NCBI GenBank assembly: GCA_950097015.1
Contig: CATNEN010000011.1
Span: forward strand, 6,340,001-6,404,000
Direction: 5' to 3'
Length of the DNA stretch: 64,000 nucleotides
Source: Macrostomum hystrix
Lineage: Eukaryota; Platyhelminthes; Macrostomidae
Positions 1-9,782 of the stretch are shown piece by piece; within the stretch, counting starts at the first letter, position 1; every line of letters starts with the position of its first letter. The notes beneath the pieces are model-generated. The model was given only the letters and a program-made list of their open reading frames with translations, was not told the origin of the DNA and ran no database searches. The position numbers and the translations under genes are program-made.

Positions 1-569
1 GTTACAGGTATTCACAGACTGACCCCCCTGTTACAGGTATTCACACAGACTGACCCCCTGTTACAGGTATTCACACAGACTGATCCCCTGTTACAGGTAT
101 TCACACAGACTGACCCCCTGTTACAGGTATTCACACAGACTGACCCCCTGTTACAGGTATTCACACAGACTGATCCCCTGTTACAGGTATTCACACAGAC
201 TGACCCCCTGTTACAGGTATTCACACAGACTGATCCCCTGTTACAGGTATTCACACAGACTGACCCCCTGTTACAGGTATTCACACAGACTGACCCCCTG
301 TTACAGGTATTCACACAGACTGACCCCCTGTTACAGGTATTCACACAGACTGACCCCCTGTTACAGGTATTCACACAGACTGACCCCCTGTTACAGGTAT
401 TCACACAGACTGATCCCCTGTTACAGGCATTCACACAGACTGACCCCCTTGTTACAGGTATTCACACAGACTGATCCCCTGTTACAGGTATTCACACAGA
501 CTGACCCCCTGTTACAGGTATTCACACAGACTGATCCCCTGTTACAGGCATTCACACACACAGACCCAT
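1..569. repeat. 30-bp minisatellite, about 19 copies
   Basis: Nearly perfect tandem array with a 30-bp unit containing gttacaggtattcacacag and a c/t variable position near its end. It continues off the left edge of the window. It lies downstream of the SHP-2 gene (minus strand). The unit is a multiple of three and open on the minus strand, so a Cys/Asn/Gly/Val-rich reading frame runs through it; this is taken as a by-product of the repeat, not a gene. Confidence 0.95.
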
Positions 570-850
570 CCTTCGTGATACTTCAGTTATAAAAGTGAAT
601 CTACACAAAGGCTTCCAGAAAAAAGGACATAAATTACTACTGTAAGAACAAAACCATTTTTCCAAAACATAAACTAAAAAACTAAAACTGGCAAATTAAT
701 AAGGTAGATTTGTGCTCCATAGCGAAATGAAAGCTTAAAAAAAGATGCAATTAAACGAACATTAATTAGCTTCATAGTGTCATAAACAATATTCTCAAGA
801 TTCAATATAATTCAGTTTGTAAAGTCAGGCCAAGCAGCTGTTAGTGCTGG
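570..850 (-). other. Probable 3' UTR and flank of the SHP-2 gene
   Basis: AT-rich sequence between the SHP-2 stop codon and the 30-bp array. It has no coding potential. No AATAAA is seen on the minus strand, so the cleavage site is not located. Confidence 0.4.
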
Positions 851-3800
851 CTAATTCACCATTTTCGACTGTCTGGGCGGTGGCACAGGTGCCGCAGGTA
901 TGTTGTTAGTCTGTGGCTGAACTGCCTGCTGCTGCGGCTGCTGCTGTTGCTGAGTGTCCTTACCAGAAGGCAGGTTAGTATAGTCGTGTCCATTAGCTGT
1001 TGCTGGCGGCTGCTGCTGCTGCTGCTGCTGCTGCTGCACATAAGCGTACACAGCCCTGTAAACAAACTTGTACTGTCCCTCAGTCTGCACCATGCCAGAC
1101 CGCTGAGAGCGCACGTGATGAGTCAGCTTCTGAATGTCTATGTCGCAGTTGAGTCCGTGGACATCAATGTAGTTCAGCAGCATGTCGATAATGATGACTG
1201 ATCCTGTACGGCCAATGCCGGCACTGCAGTGTACCACAATGGATCCGGGTTGGCTCGAATCGCCAGCCCTGGACTGTTCCATAGTTTTGGCCTTGTCTCG
1301 CACATCGCAGAGCATTTTAATTACTGATCTAGGATCCTGGGGCACATTGTGATCCGGCCAGCTCAGGTATTGAAAGTGCAGCACTATTCTCACCTCGTTG
1401 CCAGGCAACCTGATCACCTCAAGCCGGTTAATCTTGTAATCGCCCAGGTCGGTTTCGTCCAGATGGCGAATAACAATAGCTCCCTGCGGAGCTGAGAACT
1501 CCATGGTCTTGTGGTCCGTTGGCCAGTACCTGGCACACTTCACCTTCGACCGCTCCTCCTCCTTGGTGGTCATGACAATGATGCGAGAGTTCTCCTGCCA
1601 GACCATCCGCCAGAAATCAGAGATTGTGTTCGGCATCGGGCCCTGGTGGCGTTGGGTAGTGAGAGTCCAGTGAGTCTCATAGTGAGAGTCCAGTGTAATA
1701 AATCTAGTATGAGATCTGATAAATCCAGTATGAGATCTGATAAATCTAGTATGAGATCTGATAAATCCAGTATGAGATCTGATAAATCTAGTATGAGATC
1801 TGATAAATCCAGTATGAGATCTGATAAATCTAGAATGAGATCTATTCAATCTAGAATGAGATCTGATAAATCTAGCATGAGATCTGAGGAATCTAGCATG
1901 AGATCTGATGAATCTAGCATGAGTTCTGATGAATCTAGAGTGAGATCTGATGAATCTAGTATGAGATCTATTCAATCTAGAATGAGATCTGATAAATCTA
2001 GCATGAGATCTGAGGAATCTAGCATGAGATCTGATGAATCTAGCATGAGTTCTGATGAATCTAGAGTGAGATCTGATGAATCTAGCATGAGATCTGATGG
2101 GTGCAACGATACCAAAATTCCCAACCGCTCACCTGAGTAGCAATGTATTCTCTGCAGCCAGAATAACTAGACTCAGGTGTGATGTAATTAGCGTTGATGT
2201 ACTCTCCGAATTCGCCAGCGTCCTGTTGACCGACATCGTTGAGCTGGACTCTGGTGTGATCAAAGGGCAGGATGTTCTTGAATCGATTCTTGGTCTTGTT
2301 CTCAGGCTTGCTGCCCTCTTTTCTCTCGTTGCCGACTCCCTGGGCGGTCTCGCGCTGCAGCTCTTCGAACTCCTCCCAGAAGTTGCTGTTATTTTGCTCC
2401 AGTTCCTGGGGATATGGGTTGGGGTTGGGGATAAGAGAGGGTTTGTAGGGCAGGATAAGAGGGTTTGTAGGGGCGGATAAGAGGGTTTGTAGGGGAGGAT
2501 AAAATAGGGTTTGTAGGGGAAGGTAAGAGAGTTTGTAGGGGAGGATAAGAGGGTTTGTAGGGCAGGATAAGATGGTTTGTAGGGGCGGATAAGAGGGTTT
2601 GTAGGGGAGGATAAAATAGGGTTTGTAGGGGAAGGTAAGAGAGTTTGTAGGGGAGGATAAGAGGGTTTGTAGGGGAGGATAAGAGGGTTTGTAGGGGAGG
2701 ATAAGAGAGTTTGTAGGGGAGGATAAGAGGGTTTGTAGGGGAGGATAAGAGAGTTTGTAGGGGAGGATAAGAGAGTTTGTAGGGGAGGATAAAATAGGGT
2801 TTGTAGGGGAAGGTAAGAGAGTTTGTAGGGGAGGATAAGAGGGTTTGTAGGGGAGGATAAGAGAGTTTGTAGGGGAGGATAAGAGGGTTTGTAGGGGAGG
2901 ATAAGAGAGTTTGTAGGGGAGGATAAGAGAGTTTGTAGGGGAGGATAAGAGGGTTTGTAGGGGAGGATAAGAGAGTTTGTAGGGGAGGATAAGAGAGTTT
3001 GTAGGGGAGGATAAAATAGGGTTTGTAGGGGAAGGTAAGAGAGTTTGTAGGGGAGGATAAGAGGGTTTGTAGGGGAGGATAAGAGGGTTTGTAGGGGAGG
3101 ATAAGAGAGTTTGTAGGGGAGGATAAGAGGGTTTGTAGGGGAGGATAAGAGAGTTTGTAGGGGAGGATAAGAGGGTTTGTAGGGGAGGATAAGAGGGTTT
3201 GTAGGGGAGGATAAGAGGGTTTGTAGGGGAAGGTAAGAGAGTTTGTAGGGGAGGATAAGAGGGTTTGTAGGGGAGGATAAGAGGGTTTGTAGGGGAGGAT
3301 AAGAGGGTTCGTAGGGGAGGATAAGAGAGTTTGTAGGGGAGGATAAGAGAGTTTGTAGGGGAGGATAAGAGAGTTTGTAGGGGAGGATAAGAGGGTTTGT
3401 AGGGGAAGGTAAGAGAGTTTGTAGGGGAGGATAAGAGGGTTTGTAGGGGAGGATAAGAGAGTTTGTAGGGTAGGATAAGAGGGTTCGTAGGGTAGGATAA
3501 GAGAGTTTGTAGGGCAGGATAAGAGGGTTTGTAGGGGCGGATAAGAGGGTTTGTAAGGGAGGATAAAATAGGGTTTGTAGGGGAGGATAAGAGGGTTTGT
3601 AGGGGAAGGTAAGAGAGTTTGTAGGGGAGGATAAGAGGGTTTGTAGGGGAGGATAAGAGAGTTTGTAGGGGAGGATAAGAGGGTTTGTAGGGGAGGATAA
3701 AATAGGGTTTGTAGGGGAGGATAAGAGGGTTTGTAGGGGAAGGTAAGAGGGTTTGTAGGGGAGGATAAGAGGGTTTGTAGGGGAGGATAAAATAGGGTTT

Positions 3801-6800
3801 GTAGGGGAAGGTAAGAGAGTTTGTAGGGGAGGAAAAGAGGGTTTGTAGGGGACGATAAGAGAGTTTGTAGGGGAGGATAAGAGAGTTTGTAGGGGAGGAT
3901 AAGAGGGTTTGTAGGGGAGGATAAGAGAGTTTGTAGGGGAGGATAAAATAGGGTTTGTAGGGGAAGGTAAGAGAGTTTGTAGGGGAGGATAAGAGGGTTT
4001 GTAGGGGAGGATAAAATAGGGTTTGTAGGGGAAGGTAAGAGAGTTTGTAGGGGAAGGTAAGAGAGTTTGTAGGGGAAGATAAGAGGGTTTGTAGGGGAGG
4101 ATAAGAGGGTTTGTAGGGGAGGATAAGAGAGTTTGTAGGGGAGGATAAGAGGGTTTGTAGGGGAGGATAAGAGAGTTTGTAGGGGAGGATAAGAGAGTTT
4201 GTAGGGGAGGATAAGAGGGTTTGTAGGGGAGGATAAGAGAGTTTGTAGGGGAGGATAAAATAGGGTTTGTAGGGGAAGGTAAGAGAGTTTGTAGGGGAGG
4301 ATAAGAGGGTTTGTAGGGGAGGATAAAATAGGGTTTGTAGGGGAGGATAAGAGGGTTTGTAGGGGAGGATAAGAGGGTTTGTAGGGGAAGGTAAGAGAGT
4401 TTGTAGGGGAAGGTAAGAGAGTTTGTAGGGGAAGATAAGAGGGTTTGTAGGGGAGGATAAGAGGGTTTGTAGGGGAGGATAAGAGAGTTTGTAGGGGAGG
4501 ATAAGAGGGTTTGTAGGGGAGGATAAGAGAGTTTGTAGGGGAGGATAAGAGAGTTTGTAGGGGAGGATAAGAGGGTTTGTAGGGGAGGATAAGAGAGTTT
4601 GTAGGGGAGGATAAAATAGGGTTTGTAGGGGAAGGTAAGAGAGTTTGTAGGGGAGGATAAGAGGGTTTGTAGGGGAGGATAAAATAGGGTTTGTAGGGGA
4701 GGATAAGAGGGTTTGTAGGGGAGGATAAGAGGGTTCGTAGGGTAGGATAAGAGAGTTTGTAGGGCAGGATAAGAGGGTTTGTAGGGGCGGATAAGAGGGT
4801 TTGTAGGGGAGGATAAAATAGGGTTTGTAGGGGAAGGTAAGAGAGTTTGTAGGGGAGGATAAGAGGGTTTGTAGGGGAGGATAAGAGGGTTTGTAGGGGA
4901 GGATAAGAGAGTTTGTAGGGTAGGATAAGAGGGTTCGTAGGGTAGGATAAGAGAGTTTGTAGGGCAGGATAAGAGGGTTTGTAGGGGCGGATAAGAGGGT
5001 TTGTAGGGGAGGATAAAATAGGGTTTGTAGGGGAAGGTAAGAGAGTTTGTAGGGGAGGATAAGAGGGTTTGTAGGGGAGGATAAAATAGGGTTTGTAGGG
5101 GAGGATAAGAGGGTTTGTAGGGGAGGATAAGAGAGTTTGTAGGGTAGGATAAGAGGGTTCGTAGGGTAGGATAAGAGAGTTTGTAGGGCAGGATAAGAGG
5201 GTTTGTAGGGGCGGATAAGAGGGTTTGTAGGGGAGGATAAAATAGAGTTTGTAGGGCAGGATAAGAGAGTTTGTAGGGGAGGATAAGAGGGTTTGTAGGG
5301 GAGGATAAGAGGGTTTGTAGGGGAGGATAAGAGAGTTTGTAGGGTAGGATAAGAGGGTTCGTAGGGTAGGATAAAAGAGGGTTCGTAAGAGTTTGTAGGG
5401 GAGGATAAGAGGGTTTGTAGGGGAGGATAAGAGGGTTCGTAGGGTAGGATAAAAGAGGGTTCGTAAGAGTTTGTAGGGGAGGATAAGAGGGTTTGTAGGG
5501 GAGGATAAGAGGGTTCGTAGGGTAGGATAAAAGAGGGTTCGTAAGAGTTTGTAGGGGAGGATAAGAGGGTTCGTAGGGTAGGATAAAAGAGGGTTCGTAA
5601 GAGTTTGTAGGGGAGGATAAGAGGGTTCGTAGGGTAGGATAAAAGAGGGTTCGTAAGAGTTTGTAGGGGAGGATAAGAGGGTTCGTAGGGTAGGATAAAA
5701 GAGGGTTCGTAAGAGTTTGTAGGGGAGGATAAGAGAGTTTGTAGGGGAGGATAAGAGAGTTTGTAGGGGAGGATAAGAGAGTTTGTAGGGGAGGATAAGA
5801 GAGTTTGTAGGGGAGGATAAGAGAGGGTTCGTAGGGGAAGATGAGAGTGGGTTTGTAGGGGTGGATGAGAGTGGGTTTGTAGGGGCGGATGAGAGAGGGT
5901 TAGTAAGAGCGTATAACGTAGGGGTTGTAGGGGCGGATAGAACATGTTATGCAGGGGCGGTCGCAGGGGCGGATTTGGAGGGCACAGCTTTAAGAGGGCG
6001 AACTCGTACACACAAAATATAACATGGCGAAGTGTCTCACCTGAATTCTGTCGCCAATCTGGGCAGCCGTCATTCTGGTAGCATTGTATGGCTGTTTCAG
6101 ATGCACCACTGTGCCAGACTTGTCTACCATTGGTGTCCGCCTATAGAAATCTACAAGATCAGGGAGCTTTTTGAACTTCTGACCGCCGCCAACATCGTAG
6201 CCAGTCTCCGGATCGTAGTAGATGCGGATGTGCAGAACCTGGCATTAGAGATTAGAGCATTGTTGGACAGGGGCAACACGGAAGGTGCCAACCAAGCTGC
6301 AGTTCTAGCAACAAATTCAACTAAATCTGTTGCTGCGAATTTAACAACGATTCTGGCCAGCATTTTCTGCTTCGAATCTAGCTACGGATTCTGCTTCGGT
6401 TCTAGCTACGGATCCTGCTTCGGTTCTAGCTACGGATCCTGCTTCGATTCTAGCTACGGATCCTTGCTTCGATTCTAGCTACGATCCTTGCTTCGATTCT
6501 AGCTACGATCCTGCTTCGATTCTAGCCACGGATCCTGCTTCGATTCTAGCTTCGATCCTGCTTCGAATCTAGCTACGGATTCTGCTTCGGTTCTAGCCAC
6601 GGATCCTGCTTCGATTCTAGCTACGATCCTGCTTCGATTCTAGCAACGGATCCTGCTTCGATTCTAGCTACGGATCCTGCTTCGATTCTAGCGACGGATC
6701 CTGCTTCGATTCTAGCTATGGATTCTAGCTTCGATTCAAGCTACGGATCCTGCTTCGATTCTAGCCACGGATCCTGCTTCAATTCTAGCAACGAATCCTG

Positions 6801-9407
6801 CTTCGATTCTAGCTACGGATCCTGCTTCGATTCTAGCTACGGATCCTGCTTCGGTTCTAGCTACGGATCCTGCTTCGATTCTAGCCACGGATCCTGCTTC
6901 GATTCTAGCTTCGGATCCTGCTTCGATTCTAGCTTCGATTCAAGCTACGGATCCTGCTTCGATTCTAGCTTCGATTCAAGCTACGGATCCTGCTTCGATT
7001 CTAGCCACGGATCCTGCTGCGATTCGAATAACATTTTCAGATATGGATATGTGATTTAAATACTTTTCCTGTTGTGATTATCGTCTTCATTTTCCGTTAG
7101 ACGATTCTATTATAGCAGCATTTTTATCGCATAATGTGTTCAACTAAAAACTCAGCAAATAAGACTTGAGCTGTTCTCACCTGTTGCTCAACCAGTACGC
7201 ACAGAACCAATGCGTTGGCCTGATTGGTGGAGCAGCGAACTAAAAAGCTCCCCGGTTTTCCCTTCTTAAGCATATCTTCGGCCATAATGCCGGATATGTG
7301 CTTGTGAAACCAGGGCGTTGCCAGGCCTCTCTGCTCGTGCTGCTGCAGATTGTCGTCATTAATTAGGGGATATTTGAGCTCAATCACTTTGCCATTTGTC
7401 TCCTTGATGGTGCCCTGCTTGTTGACATAGTGCTCAACCAGCTCTTGCAGGGTGGCAAACTTATCACCGCCGTACAGGTCGAAGAATTCGCCATTGCTCT
7501 GAATTTTCACGTGGGTCACCTGGTTGCCTCGCCTGACAGACAGGGTGTAGTCGCCGGCGGTTGAGGCGCTGGGTCTGGCCAGGAAACTGCCGTCCATGCC
7601 ATGCTTCATCAGCATGCTCTCAGCGGTGGGGCCATCAATGTTGTGAAAGAATCTATGGCAGCAATGGTCGAATGGTTATGTAACACTTTGATAATGCCTA
7701 GACATTAAACTTTAAAGGCCTACATAATAATTTTTTTCTCTAAAATCAACAATAGCCATCATAATGTGACAGTTAAAAAGAAACAAGAAAATCATGTTTT
7801 CACCCATTTTTCTAATTAATTTTTAGTATATTTTTTTAATAACTATGTAAATATAACTTTAAAATTTGAAATAACTATGAAACTTTAGTTGCAACTTTGT
7901 TCAAAACCTTACAAACTTTATATTATTAGAGAATCATTTTTACAAGTTTTCTGGCATTATTAGACCAAACAAAAAAATGTAACATATTTATCTTAAGCTA
8001 CCTAAAAGACCAAACTTCAAAGAAATAGATTATGATTTTTAAAAGTTATATAACACAAACAATATTAAAATATATTTTATCAGAGGAAAAGTTTTAAAAA
8101 AGAGTTTGGCTAAAAGTACATAAAAGTTTGGCTTGATTGTCTAACTTATAAAATTTGACTAAAATCTCATACTAGTGTTGGTAACATTTAGCAAAAATTA
8201 TTGTAGCTTATAAAAATGATATCCATGCTCACATAGAAGATTATTAGCTTGGTTTGTAATACAAACCCTATTAGCGAATTAATTTGCAATACTACAATTT
8301 TACTAACTTATCATTTATCCCAAATCAATAAGAATAAGCAAACAAATTGGAATGAACTATCGAGTCTCAGTTAAAAAGATAACAAGAAAATGAGAATAAT
8401 TTTTACAAAGCTTATGCATTTGAGTATTATGCAGAAGAAATTGAGATATTTAAAAAACTCTTAATTTTTTAGCTTTTTTAAATTCTTGGCATGCACACTT
8501 CAGTGCTCAATGTAAAACGCATGTACACAGTCACTAATAACTAATATTGTAACATATTAAAAAGGTTGCTGAAAAGAGAAAATTGACATTTTATATTTTA
8601 CATTTTCATTTTACATTTCTCAGATTTTAGATGCCTGTATAACTTTCAATACTGAAAAATAAACTAATTTAGCATGCACACTAGTGGCATCTAGCCAAAT
8701 TGAGGTTGAGTCCAATTTTGTTCTGGCATGCACCTAGCATTATCCAGAGTATTGACTATGGCTTGCTTGTGTTGATGTTGACTTATAACAGTAAGTAAAT
8801 TGTTTACAATCCATAATTGTCATTATTTTACTGCCCATTTATTTGTTTTTGTGTACAATATAGGCTAGAGGCCTGTATAGTCATACTAATAGACATATTA
8901 GTATGTAATATTTGTTTACTATTACATGCCTTCATAATTATTTTCTCATATGCAACAAGCATGGATCTAGACTATAAACAGTATAATCTATAACTATATG
9001 GTATCTACAATAAATAGAATATAATAAGGCAGTATTCCGAATTTTATTACTTGTAATTTAAAAAAGTATCTAAGCTTAGCAAAGCTAGCTACATAGACAA
9101 GTAGTCAATTACTATTGCCTATTATACATGTGTACTGAAGCATTTTGATATTACATTAAAAAACAGTTCGAAAAAGACAACATATTGACATCAAGTAAGA
9201 CAAAAAAATTTACAGCTTTTCACATAATAAATAAGAGTTAGACAACACATAAGTTAATAATATGATTGATGGTATCTTAAAAACTCTGCTGGTATTCATA
9301 GTTTATCAGTCTTGTAAAATACAAATACTCAATAAAGCACTGACTTACTTTGATTTCGATCCAAGGTTAGGTTTTTGATTGAAATTTAAACTAGACTGGC
9401 TGGTCAT
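851..9407 (-). CDS. PTPN11: SHP-2 / corkscrew-type non-receptor tyrosine phosphatase
   Basis: Cytoplasmic tyrosine phosphatase acting downstream of receptor tyrosine kinases in Ras/MAPK signalling. Coding exons, read on the minus strand: 9407-9349, 7652-7181, 6238-6041, 2405-2133, 1642-851. Together they make 1794 nt, 597 aa, close to vertebrate SHP-2. Order: N-SH2 (GSFLAR), C-SH2 (GSFLVRC), then the phosphatase domain with WPD loop (WPDHNVP), signature [10 protein letters not shown] and Q-loop QTEGQ. The tail has a poly-Gln run (about 1010-1037), a DYTNL site of the Y-x-N type that binds GRB2 when phosphorylated, and a proline-rich end. Oddities: the pTyr-loop motif is KNRF rather than the usual KNRY, and the residue matching human Asp61 in the autoinhibitory N-SH2 loop is Glu. 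Introns 2, 3 and 4 are filled by three unrelated minisatellites. A TACCAG acceptor-like site lies just 5' of the start codon. Confidence 0.95.
1693..2099. repeat. 21-bp minisatellite in SHP-2 intron 4
   Basis: About 19 tandem copies of a 21-bp unit containing aaatctagtatgagatctg. It is open on both strands because 21 is divisible by three and the unit lacks stops in some frames. It fills most of the 490-bp intron between the exons at 2405-2133 and 1642-851. A higher-order duplication is visible: the block starting near 1846 recurs near 1972. Confidence 0.95.
2418..5935. repeat. 22-bp minisatellite, about 3.5 kb, SHP-2 intron 3
   Basis: Some 155-160 copies of a 22-bp unit built on gggtttgtaggggaggat, with a 24-bp variant (aaaatagggtttg) and rarer single-base variants. 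Variant units recur in the same order in blocks (for example around 4730-5220), which indicates block duplication. The plus strand is G-rich. The transcribed-sense (minus) strand is pyrimidine-rich and has no stop codon in any of its three frames. As 22 is not divisible by three, one frame samples all three and stays open for more than 1,100 codons, running into the next SHP-2 exon. Confidence 0.95.
6370..7035. repeat. 24-bp minisatellite in SHP-2 intron 2
   Basis: About 28 copies of a 24-bp unit containing ggatcctgcttcgattctag, with 12- to 13-bp partial units. It fills most of the intron between exons 7652-7181 and 6238-6041. It is open on the antisense (plus) strand only; the sense strand has TAG in the unit. 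Confidence 0.95.
7653..9348 (-). other. SHP-2 intron 1, AT-rich, no feature seen
   Basis: A 1.7-kb AT-rich intron. The donor is GTAAGT after the 19-codon first exon; the acceptor is CCATAG. This is the one long SHP-2 intron without a tandem array. No ORF, SINE or transposon was recognised. Confidence 0.75.
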
Positions 9408-9782
9408 TGTTGCTCAAAATGTCCTTACGAACTAATGCTCTGGTAGATTAGAGATAAATGTTCGCAGTTCTTCAGGTTCTTGCACTTGCTTTTTTGGCCC
9501 TTTGCCAACTGTTTCTTCGAAAAAAGTATTTTAAATTGAACCCCTCAAAACAATAAATCAAAGTAGCGATCTACTCTCATTAAATTTATCTAAGATACAC
9601 AAAATGGTTAATTTAGGTAATTCAAACAGCAAAACATAATGTTTCGTTTATTTTTTCTTTGATAATAAAATAAAAAGCTTGTTGCCAACTGTTTCTGCCA
9701 CAGTTTGAGTTTGTGATTCAAGATAATTTTTCTTTTCGCTAAGAGACACAACTTCCTAAACTCGCCTGAAGACGGCTCTGTG
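9408..9782. promoter_or_regulatory. Shared 5' region of two divergent genes
   Basis: The 375 bp between the SHP-2 start codon (minus) and the thioredoxin/NDPK start codon (plus) must hold both promoters and 5' UTRs, unless upstream exons or trans-splicing are used. No convincing TATA box is seen for either gene. The arrangement is visible in the sequence; shared regulation is inference. Confidence 0.5.

Noticed and set aside
1-569. CRISPR-like array
   Set aside because: The repeat is contiguous with no unique spacers, and the genome is animal. The same holds for the other regular arrays here.
2418-5935. Telomeric or interstitial telomere repeat
   Set aside because: The unit resembles TTTAGGG only superficially (gggtttgtagggg); spacing is 22 bp and no true TTAGGG run occurs.
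2418-5935. G-quadruplex array
   Set aside because: The plus strand has GGG and GGGG runs, but one loop per unit is about nine bases, so canonical quadruplexes are marginal, and RNA from the gene would be the C-rich strand.
2082-6011. A 1,309-codon minus-strand ORF as a giant Tyr/Pro/Leu-repeat protein
   Set aside because: It is the 22-bp intronic array joined to an SHP-2 exon. Good acceptor (2405) and donor (6041) sites and matching phases show it is intron plus exon.
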